Shown piece after piece: positions 9,973 through 25,040 of a stretch of 64,000 bases of DNA. The notes under the pieces were generated by a model that worked only from the letters and a program-made list of their open reading frames with translations, was not told the DNA's origin and made no database searches. The DNA comes from Anaeramoeba flamelloides (Eukaryota; Metamonada; Anaeramoebidae). Position 1 is the stretch's first letter. Each line of letters opens with the position of its first letter. Location: the NCBI GenBank assembly GCA_027625915.1, contig JANTQA010000048.1, positions 5,791,001-5,855,000 of the forward strand. The letters run 5' to 3'. Position numbers and translations under genes: made by a program.

Positions 9973-12900
9973 ATGTCTCAGGTAAACAATTTTCGTTTTT
10001 CAAAAAAAATTCTCTCTTTATGGATCTAATCTCTTTGTCTTTAAATAAATAGAAACAGGAAGAACAAGACCTACAACAACAAGATAAAAAAGAAACAGAA
10101 AAAGAAAAAGAAAAAGAAGATAAAACAGAAAAAGAACAAGAAGAAGAAAAAGAAGAAAAAAATCAAAAACCTTTAAAAAAAAAAAAAGAAAAACAACAAG
10201 AAGATCAGGTCTATGGAAAATTGATCTCCTTAAATCGGGGCATTTCTTCTGTGACAATAACCAAACCAAAAAGTAATTTTTTTTTAAACAAAAATAAATA
10301 ATGGTCTTTTCTCATGCTTTATATCCTATATTCTCTTGTTAAATAAACCAAATTACTTTCTTTTCTCAAAGCTACAATTGGAAGGTCAAGTACAAATACT
10401 TTGCAAATTAACCATCCAAAAATCTCCAAAAAACATTTTGTGATTTCCTTTAAACAAAGAAAAAAAAAAAATTCCGAAGAACTTGACTATACTTTCAAGT
10501 TAACTGATACTTCGTCAAATGGGGTATTTGTAAATTCGGGTGTAATGTTTATTCCTTATCTTTTTTTGTTTTAAATTGTAAGAATTTATGGTATCAATGC
10601 TTATATACAAATTGTTTTCAAAAAAAATCAAAAAAAAAAACAAAACAAAACAAAACACAAAAAAAAGTTGGTTGGAAAAAATAACACAGTAGATCTTAAA
10701 CACGGTTATGAAATAACATTACTGAATCCTAGACAAATGGGAAGACCAATTCCAAGTAACTTATTTTCCCAGATTTGATTCATTTCTTTTGTTTATTTGA
10801 ATGAAATCTGCACCACAATTTGTTATTCAATGAAAATTGTTTTTTAAATTTGAAACAATTGAATGTTATTATCATATATTATTAATATTTCAAAATAAAA
10901 TAGCGCATAGATTCTTTTTCCATGATTTAAGACTCGTTAAACCCCTTAAAGGAGTTGTAAGTAATTCAATTTTGAATACAGAAATTTTCACAATTTATTA
11001 AAATTAACATAATTCTTTTTTTTCAAACATTTTTAATCTAATACAAACCAACAAATTATTTTTTGAAATTTCTAGAGCGGACTTGCCACAAAATATACTT
11101 TTTGTTGGGATCTTGATGAGTAAGATTTATTTCTCTCTCTCTCTCTCTCTTTTTCTTTATTTCTTTTATTATTTTTCTTAAAAATTTAAAAGTTATTCAA
11201 AAACAAGCATTTTGAAAGAAAATCTTTATTAACAACAAAACTTTTGAATTTAAGGGATTAGCGTCACCATAGATTTCCCTATAATCAAAGTATATTGTAA
11301 TTGGGTGTAAATGGTATTAGTGCGACATGGCTCAAATAGCTCTAAAAAATCTATTATAAATCTTATTGCACAACAAATTATTATATTTTTTACTAATGAT
11401 CACAATTAAAAAATTTTCATTTTGAACAAATTTTTTTTAATTCCTTTTCCAAATCTAAAAATAGAAACCCAAAATACTTAGTATTCTTGTATTTAATTAT
11501 TTAGATTTAGAACTTCCAAAAGTAACTATTTTTATAATTTTTTAATTCCAAAGATTAACTCAATAATCATCAACATAAAAGCACAAAGACTGATTAGTTT
11601 TGTTTGCTTTTGATAAAGATACTTGTAGCATCAATATATTTGCATGATTTGAGAAATAATTTGTCAAAAAAAATTTATTCGTTAATTATTTAATTTTTTT
11701 AAAAAAACAAATTTTTTAGTAACTAATCTACATTTCACCACAAATTTAAGAAAGATATTTTGTGACTTTGTAGTCTGAATAATGATAATTCAACCTTTAA
11801 ATTTATGGCGAAATGCAGATTTTATTCTGAAATTGTTGGGATTTTTACTAATACATAGATCATTTTTAATTGATGAGATCAACAAATATTACTACTTGAC
11901 TAATCGATTTTTTAGAGTCATTTGAACCATGTAACACTAATTTGGTTAGGCCAAATAACAACATACTTTGATCATAGGCTTCTCCTTGGTAGACGCTAAT
12001 CCCTTAAATTTGTTTGAAAAAATGACCTAATTAAATTGTAAAAACCAAAAGATCACTTTACATCTTGTGTTTTTTTCATTGTAAATGGTTTATTTATCAT
12101 ATTTAGAACTCCTATCTACACCTAGATTAAATATTTAAATATAAAACCCTAAAATGATATAAAACTTCATTTTGCAAAAGAAAATATCATAGATTATTTT
12201 TGGATTTTTTTTGGATTGGTGTAAATGACTTACATATGTTAATTAGTATGTAATATTATATAAATATAATAGATCAAACTTTTTTTGTACAAAATTTGAA
12301 AAATGCATTTCAGCCAGTTCCACTTTTAAGAAACATACTTTCAACAAAAGTTAAGGAACAAAAAAATCTCAAATAAAAGCAAATTTGTTGAAATTTTTTT
12401 TTCCACAAATTATTTTACTAGAATTTGAATTTTGTGCCTTAATTTGAGTATTTTTTGTGCCTTAAATTTCGTTGAAAGTTTGTGCCTTAAAGGTGGAACT
12501 GACTGTATTATATTTCAAATTTATGCCTTAAACACCAAAATCATGTTGTTTACAATACTGAAACATGTACAGAGATATTTTTTGGTGTTTACATTAGTTT
12601 AATTTTTTAGAGGAAAAAATATTTATTTTATTACCAATTTTTTATTTAAAGCTTTTGATTTCGAATTATAATTTAAAATTAAAGATATCATGCCTAAAAT
12701 AAATTCTCTATTAAGTTGTTGATGAAGATAATATGTGATAAATATGAAATTTTTTATAAAAATTTTTAAAAATAAAATATTTTGTTTCCAATTTGTCCTT
12801 TAAAAAGTAAAATCTATTTTTTTATTTAAACCCAAACCTAAACATAGATGGATTTGTTTAATGTTTTTCTTATAAACTCCAATTCAAAATTTTTAAAACA

Positions 12901-15900
12901 CCAAAATTCAATTTTTCAAAAAAAAATCTTATTTAAACAATTCTCGAAGACATACCAAATTATAACCATTCACCAATCGAAATGGTAACAATTGTTTATA
13001 AATTACAATACTAATAAAACAAAAAATAAATAATTATCAATACTAATAAATTATTGGTGTGCTAAAAATTTTGGAGATTATTTAAACAAAAAAATGCATT
13101 GGTTTATTTGTTTAAATTCTATTAACAATTATTGATCGATCAAAAGGTTAGATATCATCAACTAATTTTATATGGGTTCTTCTATTTTGAAAAAAAAAAC
13201 AACTCAAACATAATATCAACCGTTAGAAAAAAAATTGTGATCAACCAAAACAAACTACATAATTCAAAAAATTAAATGAAAACAAAAAACTAAAAAAAGA
13301 TGAAAAAATGATTTTCATATTTTTCAAAAAATCAAAATTATTTCCAAATTGAATGAAATTGTATCATTGTGATTCTTTTAACTGTTTTAACTGTGTGGAA
13401 AATTTTGAATTTTAGTTTATTTTACTTTTTCACAAGAAAGATTTTAATTTTATTTTCATTTTTATTATAGTAAAGTTTTAACATTGAAGAATTCTTTTCT
13501 TAAATCTCAAAGTAAATATATTGTGAATTTTATATTAAAAATGTTTCTAAAAATTAAAATACTAAAACTAAATTGAAATTTCTTCATTATTATCTGTCGA
13601 GAGATATATGAACAAAATGAAAGATTTTTTTTATTACATTAAGAATAATTAGAATATTTTTGGTCTGATTTGTGTTGCTTTTAATTTCATGAGATCCGTA
13701 TTAAACCTTTTATAATTGTTAAAAAAGATAAACAGATGTGATTTATTTATTTTGAAGGTTTTAATAACTCCCTATTTCTCTCAAATAGGGAAATAAAAAC
13801 AAATAATAATTTAGAACTAAAAACGAAAAGAAGAAAAATTTTTTCAAATAAAGGTTTTTAAATGCATATAACAATCATACAGAAACTTGTAAATCATTGA
13901 AAAATAATTATTTTTTTTTAGTTTGTCAATTATTTTTCTTTTAGGATATAAATAATGGATTTTTATTTTATTATTTTAATCATTGCTAATTACACCACCA
14001 AGATTTCTTTAGATTTTTAATAGAATATATAAAAAATATCGAATGAATAAAAAAGTTTTTTTTTTTTGTTTTTTCTTATTAAATCTTTTTCGAAAAATCC
14101 TGAAAGATAAAACATAAATAAAAATATTAACTTATGAATATTTGTTCTAATCTCCTGAAAGAAACATCAAGATTAATGGATTTTTAACAGAAAAAAAAAT
14201 TAATTGTAATTAAAATCTTTTTGATTACATAATTTTTTGTAATATGCAAAAAAAAAATCATATACTATTTATAGAAGCTATTTCCAAAAAAGAGAAGGGT
14301 AAATTTATGTTAAATCATCTCTATTCAACTTAATTCCAATATAATTACCATTTAAATATTCAAGATTGTTATTTATCATAAATTGATTCTACATAATAAT
14401 TCAATGCGTTTGCTTGAAAGGTATTATAATAATAAATGATATTAAAAGTTTTTAGATCTCAATTTAAATAATATTTTTTTGTTGTGAATTTTTGGGTGGT
14501 TATTATTTTTTTTTTTTTTGGTAAACAAATTTTTCCTAGTTTATTTTAATCTTTGAAAAATTTTACTTCAAAGGAAAAATTTCAACTATATTTTATTTTT
14601 TTTTAAAAATACTTTGCATTCAAACCAGATTTTTCATTTTTTATTGAATTTTAGTTTAAATTGTTTTGTAGAAAAAAAGTGTGAATTTTTTTCATTTTTT
14701 GGAAATATTTTGATGGATTTAATTTTAAATAAATTTAACATGCTTTTTTAGAAATAGCTTATATAAACTAAAATTCAAAATTTTCCACACAGTTAAAACA
14801 GTCCAAAAAATCACAATAATACAATTTCATTCAAATTGGAAATAATTTTGATTTTTTGAAAAATATGAAAATCATTTTTTCATCTTTTTTTAGTTTTTTG
14901 TTTTCATTTAATTTTTTGAAGTATGTAACTCGTTTCATTTGATCAGAAATTTTTTTCAAAGAATTAATAATATGTTAAAGTTTGGGTTGTTCAAAATAGA
15001 AGAACTCAAATAAAATTAGTTGATGATATCTAACCTTTTGATCGATCAATATTCCTAATAGAATTTAAACAAATTTACCAATGTATTTGTTTGTTTTGCC
15101 CATCTCCCAACTTTTTAACATACGGATAATTTATTAGTATTGATAATTATTTATTTTTTGTTTTATTAGTGTAATTTAGAAACAATTGTTAAAAATTCAA
15201 TTAGAAAATGGTTCTAATTTGGTATTTGTTCTTGAAGTGATTAAATAAGATTTTTTTTATTTAAAAATTGAATTTTGGTGTGTTAAAAATTTTAAATTGG
15301 AGTTTATATATATATAGATAGATAGATGGATGGATATCTAGATCGATCGATATATAAATAGATAAATATTTGAGAAAATTTGATTTTGTGATCCTTCAGT
15401 TGTGTAAAAATTATTGAATTGGTGTTTATTTTTTAAGTACAGATATTAATAATCTACCAAAATTCCAATTAAAATTTGAATTAGTAACAAATTCTAAAAA
15501 AATATTAATAATGTTTTTTTATTCCTTTCGAGATTTGTAATTTAAAATTTTCTTTTTTAAAAAATATTCAAAAATGATAAAGTAAATTACATAATATGAA
15601 AAAATGTACAACGTTAACCTAATATTTAGATTTTTGTTTACTTTGTCTTTATCTCAAAGAAAACTTGTGAAAAATCAAAAAAAATAAAATTTCAATCTAA
15701 TCTGGTTAAATTTCTCACAAAGATAAAATTTAAATCAATTAACAATCATTTCAAAGATTATTCTTTTAAACCCATTTATTTTGCTTTCTTTTTTAGTTAA
15801 ATCCCAATTGTTATTGTTATTAATGGTTTGCAGTTTAGATTTTGTAATAACTACGAGTATTTTCTGTGGAAATAAAATATAATTGGAAAGTTTTCGAATA

Positions 15901-18379
15901 TTTTGATTGAAAAAATGTTCAGAAACTAACAAAACATACTTTTTATAAATCACAAATTCGTATTCAAATCAACGGCTGTGTTCTTAAATAACTGCTTCCA
16001 TACATGGTAAATAGACTTTGTATACACGGAAAATATGCTTCGACTCAATCGCCGCCATAAACAACTAAAAAAAAAAAAAAAAACCTACTTTTTTAAGGGT
16101 CTTATTCCAGAATTATAATTTTGAATTTATTTAGATGGTTGATTAATTTTTTGGATGATAAAAACAATTTTTGAATCAAAAATAATATTTTGATTAAAAT
16201 AAACATGCAATACAAATTTTCCATTTTTTTTTTTTATTTCAAATTTTCAACAAGTTATTTATATATTCAAAAAAATGTTAAAAAGCCTATACTTCATTTT
16301 CTATTTTTTTTTTAAAAATTTTACCTTATCTTTGAATAAAAGATTTTCTTTGTTTAAATGCAAGGGAACTTTATAAAATTGTTCGTTTTTTGGAAATTAT
16401 ATTTTGAAATGAAATGTTTTGAAAGTAGAGTGTTATCAGATATAAAAAAAAAGAAAAAATGAACTACAAAAATTTATTTGAATTTATCATTAATAAAAAT
16501 GAATATAACAAAGCAAAAAACATTATTTTCTGAAAAATTTCTATATATACCAGCATCTTTGTCTTTCATGGAATGATTGAACTTTTCAACAACTTATTTC
16601 AAAAAACAAAAACATTTTATCATTTTCTGAAATGGAACTTAAAATGCAATTTTTTTTTTTATAAAATTTTTAAATTTATTTGACAATATTAATTAATCAT
16701 ATAGGGGCGGTTATGGTAAAGTTTCTCTTGCAACACATAATGAAACCTATGAGACAGTTGCTATAAAAATAATACCAAAAAATAAATTTTATGATCCAAA
16801 AAAAGAAGGATGGCAAAGCCAGAAGGTCAAGTATGTAAATGAAATTAATGTACTAAAGGATCTCCGCCACCCAAATATTATTGAATTAAAAGAAGTGTAT
16901 GATACAGAAGAAAATTTATATTTAGTTATGGAATATGTTGAAGGTGGTGACTTATTTTATAGAATATCTGATAAACATAAATACCAAGAAGATGAAGCAC
17001 GTGAATTATTTAAAAACATTCTTGAAACTATTAAATTTTTGCATGACAAAGGTTATGTGCATCGTGATCTAAAGCCAGACAATATTTTATTATTAAATAA
17101 AGAATCAGATACAGATATTAAACTATGTGATTTTGGATTTGCTAGGTTAATACCTGAATCAGGAGAGATTTCAACCAAAGTCGGTACAATCAATTATCGC
17201 GCTCCTGAAACTTTAACGGTTGGATCCTTTGGTAAAGAATGTGATTTATGGTCTTGTGGCGTTATTCTTTATATCTTGTAACTTTTTTTTAATTTTATTA
17301 TTTTTTAATTTTTTCTTTTGCTAATATTCGGGTTGATACACAGTTAAGACAATTCCTTTTGTTTGAATGTGAGTGAATTCAAATAAATCTCATTAATAAT
17401 CGTAATAAAAATCCCAGTAATTTTATTAGAATGAAAACTTTAAATGGGATTATGCAGTATTATTATTTATTTTTATGTTTAATGGCTTGAAAACTTTGAT
17501 TTTTTAATCGAATTGAAAATTTATTCACCACACCTTTACGCTTAAAAAATATTTTTATTTATTTTTTCTGTCGGAAAAATAGAAAGTTTATTTCTCTTAA
17601 AATAAAATCAATCAATCCCAGTAAATTTATTAGAATGAAAATTTTAAATGAAATATTGTGTATTATTATTTATTTTTAGTCTTATTATTATTTGATAAAT
17701 GTAAAAAAAAAATTTTGTTCATTTTCCATTTTTTTAAATTCGATAACTCTGTTTCCAAAATAGTTCATTATAAACAATCTTTTTGAATCCCAACAAATTT
17801 TGGAAATTTTCTTTGCATTTAAATGAAGAAAACATTTTATTCAAAGATAAGGTTTAAAAATTTAAAAAAAAAATGCAAAATGAAGGATAGGTTTTTTAAC
17901 ATTTATTTGAATTTATAATTATAATTTTTCCAAAATCAATTAATATTTTTGATAAATTTTTTTTTAATTTCTAATATTTATATTTTCTTTATAGGTTAAG
18001 CGGATTAATGCCATTTCATGTTTGTTATTATTATTATTATTATTTACTTAAAATAATATTGTTAATTGTTTTTATTAATTAATCATTTTTTTTTTTGTTT
18101 TTTTCACAATTCTTCTTTGATAAAATTATTAAACGATTTTTTAAAATTCAATAGCAAAAAAGAAAAACACCTCTTCATCAACAAATTTTATGGGCACAAT
18201 ACAACTTCCCTGAGGATGTTTTTAAAAACATTTCACTTGCAGGAAAGAATATTATCAGAAGACTAATCCAAATAAATCCAGAACACCGTTTAACAGCGGA
18301 AGAAGCACTTGAGCACCCTTGGATAACAGGGGAATTTGAAAAAATCAAAGATGAGATGCAAGGTATCCATAACAAATGA
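9973..18379 (+). CDS. CHK2: CHK2/Rad53-type checkpoint kinase (FHA + kinase), nine exons
   Basis: Exons: 9973-9981, 10053-10272, 10372-10541, 10668-10755, 10904-10956, 11076-11119, 16705-17277, 17995-18019 and 18155-18379. They join in phase to 469 codons (468 aa). Residues 1-55 are Lys/Glu/Gln-rich. The FHA domain (about 56-162) shows TIGRSS with Arg81, SKKHF with His98, SSNGVFVN (124-131) and LVGKNN; it binds phosphothreonine. The CaMK-group kinase domain (about 187-445) has GGYGKV, Lys216 in VAIKII, Glu241, HRDLKPDN (Asp316), DFG (Asp337), APE (361-363) and a LIQINPEHRLTAEEALEHPW end. The PFHQKRKTPLHQQI segment follows human CHK2 closely. This family acts in the nucleus, activated by ATM/ATR-type kinases after DNA damage. 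Odd points: the first loop glycine is Asp194, there is no SQ/TQ cluster, and intron 6 is 5585 nt. The 9-nt first exon is the least certain part. Confidence 0.9.
11254..12003. mobile_element. TTAA-flanked inverted-repeat element
   Basis: A 750 bp unit with terminal inverted repeats of about 110 bp: the left end reads GGGATTAGCGTCACCA and the right end closes ...AGACGCTAATCCC. TTAA lies directly outside both ends (11250-11253 and 12004-12007). TTAA is the target duplication typical of piggyBac-type transposons and their miniature derivatives. No transposase frame is present, so this would be non-autonomous. It sits in CHK2 intron 6. Confidence 0.7.
12311..12505. mobile_element. Family E hairpin MITE, copy 2
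   Basis: Left end CAGCCAGTTCCACTTTTAAG, right end GTGGAACTGACTG followed by TA. The arms carry the same AATTTAAGGCACAAA-type modules as the other three copies. It lies within CHK2 intron 6. Confidence 0.8.
12873..13432 (+). mobile_element. Family C element, copy 1
   Basis: About 560 bp with terminal inverted repeats: left TAAACTCCAATTCAAAATTTT, right TGTGTGGAAAATTTTGAATT. The internal landmark GATCGATCAAAAGGTTAGAT is shared with other copies. The reverse complement recurs almost throughout at 14766-15306, making a long potential stem in CHK2 intron 6. No ORF. Confidence 0.75.
14766..15306 (-). mobile_element. Family C element, copy 2 (inverted to copy 1)
   Basis: Begins ACTAAAATTCAAAATTTTCC and ends near TTTAAATTGGAGTTTA, the mirror of copy 1. 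It keeps TTGATGATATCTAACC and TTTTGATCGATCAA. With copy 1 it brackets about 1.3 kb of AT-rich sequence in CHK2 intron 6. Confidence 0.75.
16261..16363 (+). repeat. Left arm of inverted repeat flanking CHK2 exon 7
   Basis: The reverse complement of this stretch matches 17813-17919: TTGCATTTAAA, ATTCAAAGATAAGGT, AATGAAG-ATAGG and TTTTTAACATTT occur in the same order. The arms lie in introns 6 and 7, on either side of the exon carrying most of the kinase domain. Confidence 0.75.
17409..17686 (+). repeat. Pair of direct repeats in CHK2 intron 7
   Basis: Two copies of about 70 bp, 17409-17477 and 17619-17686, share ATCCCAGTAA, TTATTAGAATGAAAA and TATTATTATTTATTTTTA. They account for part of the length of this 717-nt intron. 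Confidence 0.65.
17813..17919 (-). repeat. Right arm of inverted repeat flanking CHK2 exon 7
   Basis: Partner of 16261-16363 in intron 7; see that entry. Paired, the arms would enclose exon 7 in a loop of about 1.45 kb. Confidence 0.75.
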
Positions 18380-22341
<3,962 letters not shown>

Positions 22342-23508
22342 TTAACATTCAAGTTTTACTCGAAAATTTAATTTTCTTGTAATACAACGAATCGATTGTG
22401 GTAATGGTTCATCTGGGCCGATCATAAAATCGTGTAATGATAAAGACATTGGATCACTGTTTAAATTATTACTATTTGTTTTTGGCACTAGCCAAGTCAC
22501 CTGGCAATAAGAATTTGTCGTTTGGTAGTTGTTGTTTTTTTCTTTCACAAACTGCCGAATGACTGCAAATAATTCCAAGCCATCTTGAAGAGTCATCCCA
22601 ACACAATCACCTACCTGTAGTGTTGCAATATTTCTTCTTGATATTTCATGAAATTCTTCATTTGTGCACATGAATTGGGGTTTTGAAGATTTTATGCTTT
22701 TTTTGAGTTTGAGTTCTATTTCTGTTTCTGAACTTGTTTCTGTTTCCGTTTCTGTTTCTGTTTCTGGTTCAGAATTTGTCTCATAATTTGACTCTGGTCC
22801 AGTTTCTGTCTGTGTGTCTGTGTCTGACTCAGTTTCTGATTCTGATTCTGATTCTGTTTCTGATTCTGTTTCTGAACTTGTTTCTGTGTCTATTTTGAAT
22901 TCCTTTTGAATATTGCTTTCAGTAATTATTTTCATTTCAACATTTGGTTTAGGTTCTACTTTTAAATGTTTTGCATTTTTCTGGTTTGGGGATATTTTTT
23001 TCAAACTTGAGGAAAGTGGGTTTTGTTTTTTGACTTGGAAGTATTTGAAATTGTTTTGTTGACCCACACTTAATTTACAAATTGTTGAATTTTGTTTTTT
23101 ATTAGTGCTTTTTTTTTTTGAGATTTGCTCTTCTGTTTCTTGCTGTTGTGGATGTGTTTTTGATTTTTTGATCAATATTTTTTCTTTTTTTACTATTGGT
23201 GTTTGTTGATTTTTTTGATGAATTGATATTGTTCTTTGTTTTTTCATTTTAATGACTTTCTTTTGTTTGGTTGAGTGTTTCGCTTTCCCAATACAAATCC
23301 GAGATTTTGTTTTTTTTCTTTTGGTTTTTTGTTTGGTTGTATTTTTTCCTTTTTGCAAATTTTTTCTCTTTCTAGAAGGCCTTAACTCGCCTTGGTGCCG
23401 AAAGGAATAAACTGCGCATGCGTTGCAAAAGATTTTTCCCTTGATCCTTCGCCAACTCGGTGTGGTGTTTGTTCCACAGTTCGGATTAGAGCAAGTGCGT
23501 TCGCTCAT
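22342..23508 (-). CDS. GATAD1: GATAD1-like GATA zinc-finger chromatin protein
   Basis: A single-exon protein of 388 aa. Residues 6-31 form one GATA-type zinc finger (CSNPNC, then TPSWRR, then CNAC). The spacing is C-X4-C-X16-C-X2-C, whereas the usual form is C-X2-C-X17-C-X2-C. Residues about 35-270 are low-complexity: Lys/Gln-rich, then a Ser/Thr/Glu repeat (SETESETESESESETES type). Residues about 295-385 (VGDCVGM, FAVIRQF, QVTWLVP, MIGPDEPLPQ) parallel human GATAD1, which has GDVVSV, AQIRGFI, ALTWLIPT and IIGPEEDLP. GATAD1 is a nuclear protein found with histone-deacetylase/demethylase complexes at H3K4me3. The start is the first ATG, five residues before the finger. A different GATA factor is unlikely because the C-terminal domain also matches. 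Confidence 0.85.
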   Translation of the reverse strand: MSERTCSNPNCGTNTTPSWRRIKGKIFCNACAVYSFRHQGELRPSRKRKNLQKGKNTTKQKTKRKKTKSRICIGKAKHSTKQKKVIKMKKQRTISIHQKNQQTPIVKKEKILIKKSKTHPQQQETEEQISKKKSTNKKQNSTICKLSVGQQNNFKYFQVKKQNPLSSSLKKISPNQKNAKHLKVEPKPNVEMKIITESNIQKEFKIDTETSSETESETESESESETESDTDTQTETGPESNYETNSEPETETETETETSSETEIELKLKKSIKSSKPQFMCTNEEFHEISRRNIATLQVGDCVGMTLQDGLELFAVIRQFVKEKNNNYQTTNSYCQVTWLVPKTNSNNLNSDPMSLSLHDFMIGPDEPLPQSIRCITRKLNFRVKLEC

Positions 23509-25040
23509 AAGTGAGAAAAGATTGAAAAATTTTTTTTGGTTTTACTTGTTAAAAGGTTCTAAAACAGCTTTAAGTGTTTTTGAAAAAGAAAAGTGCTGAA
23601 GGATCGATAAATTGTAAAGACCCTATAAAAGTGAAAAAATAAAAAAATGACTTTTGATAAAAAAAAGTGAAAAAGTTCTTGATCCGATTTAAAATGTAGT
23701 TTTAAGATGTGACTTAAGTTCATAAACTTAATTTTTGTTTACTTTATTTTTTACAATTCAAAGACCTGAAAAAAAAAAGTAAAATTCTTAATATACTCTT
23801 CCTCATTAAAATTCTTTTCCCATTAATTCTTTTATACAAAACCCCAAAAGAAAACCACAAATTTCATTTTTTTTTCTTATTTTGTTAATTAAGTGATTTA
23901 ATTCACACATTCATTTCAGTCTCCAGTGAGAATACTGGTAATTGTATAACAAAAAGATAAAAATTTTCATTTATCTTTCAAAAAAAAAAACATTCTGAGA
24001 ATTAAAATAAATCATCAAAGTTCCCAATTCGATAGGAAGGTAAATTCTTAATTTAAGGTTGGTTTAAGAATTAAAAATTAGAAATGTTTCATAATTTTTA
24101 AATCTTTTTTTAGATATTTGAATAATAATTTTATTACATTTATTTTGAAACAAATAGTACAAAAAATAGTCGTTTTCGAAAAAAATATTCTAATATTTGA
24201 TGGAGTGATTATTATCTCGAAACTCAAAAAGGTTTTTGATTTTTTGAAATAAATAATGTTGTCAAAATAATACATAAAGAAAAGTTTATCCCATATTTCA
24301 CCATAAAAAGTGTATGTTTTTGTTATAGAAAACCTATATCTGAACCGCTATAATAGGCACTAACAATAAACAATAAGTAAATATGGTATTGGTTTTTTTC
24401 AGTCCAATTATTTAAAAAGTAATATTAAAAATAAAGGATTCAATTACAAAATTTATGTTAAAACATAGAGAAAATGATATATCATCAAAAAAACAAAAAA
24501 TTTCAAAAAAATATAATATTATGAAAAATTTTGAAATATCCCATTCCTAATTTAAATTTTACAGAAAATATCCAGGAGTTTACCTTCGAAATCGATTTGA
24601 ACTTAGGTATACCTTTGAGTGGTGAATAGGACGTTCCATTGAAATGAGAAGATTAAAAAAGCAAGGATTTTATTTTGAAACACGGATTATAGTTTTATGT
24701 CACGCATTATTTTAATCATTGTAAAAAAAAAAAATTAAAAATAAAATATTAAATAAATGTTCTGTTATTTATTATTTATATCTCAATTCTTATGAAATTG
24801 TAAAAATACGTAAAAAAATTTTTATTAAAATATTGAAAAAAAAAAATCATTCTGATCAAATTAAGAAAGTAATTTGATTACTTTTTCGTTCAAAAGTATT
24901 TAATATTAAAATTGTTGTATATTAATATTAACAAAAAATCAAATAAAAAAGAAGGATAAGATCAAGAACATAAATTCGAAGAGGTATTATAAGAAAGAAA
25001 TGAAAAAAGAAAAAGAAAAAGAAAAAGAAGAAGAATAATT
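23509..25040. other. Intergenic region with a family B repeat
   Basis: Upstream of the GATAD1-like gene and downstream of AP-2 alpha (both minus strand). A family B copy fills 24246-24715. Purine repeats (GAAAAA/GAAGAA) lie just 3' of the AP-2 alpha stop, at about 24993-25035. No further gene is seen. Confidence 0.65.
24246..24715 (+). repeat. Dispersed repeat family B, copy 3
   Basis: Begins near AATGTTGTCAAAATAATAC and ends near ACGCATTATTTTAATCATTG. It contains TATGGTATTGGTTT, TTTGAACTTAGGTATACC and TTTTGAAACACGGATTATAG in the same order as at 2150-2665. The nearly complementary ends suggest short degenerate terminal inverted repeats. Confidence 0.7.

Larger units (their letters stand above)
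11120..16704 (+). other. Giant intron 6 of CHK2, filled with mobile elements
   Basis: Donor GTAAGA follows LDLD-type codons at 11119 and the acceptor TAG precedes the glycine-loop exon at 16705. A phase-2 donor and a one-base remainder fit exactly, giving the alignable segment KYTFCWDLDEGGYGKV. Inside are a CT microsatellite (about 11133-11150), a TTAA-flanked element (11254-12003), a hairpin MITE (12311-12505), two inverted copies of family C (12873-13432 and 14766-15306), an AT/GATA microsatellite (about 15307-15366) and one arm of a repeat paired across exon 7 (16261-16363). The gene's first five introns are 71-148 nt. Confidence 0.85.

Noticed and set aside
10018-10269. Minus-strand Leu/Phe-rich frame
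   Set aside because: It is the antisense of the Lys/Glu-rich exon 2 of CHK2.
16027-16140. ATG frame in a slightly GC-richer patch of CHK2 intron 6 (MLRLNRRHKQLKK...)
   Set aside because: First considered as the kinase's N-terminal exon. The direct exon 6 to exon 7 join gives a gap-free kinase start, so it is not needed.
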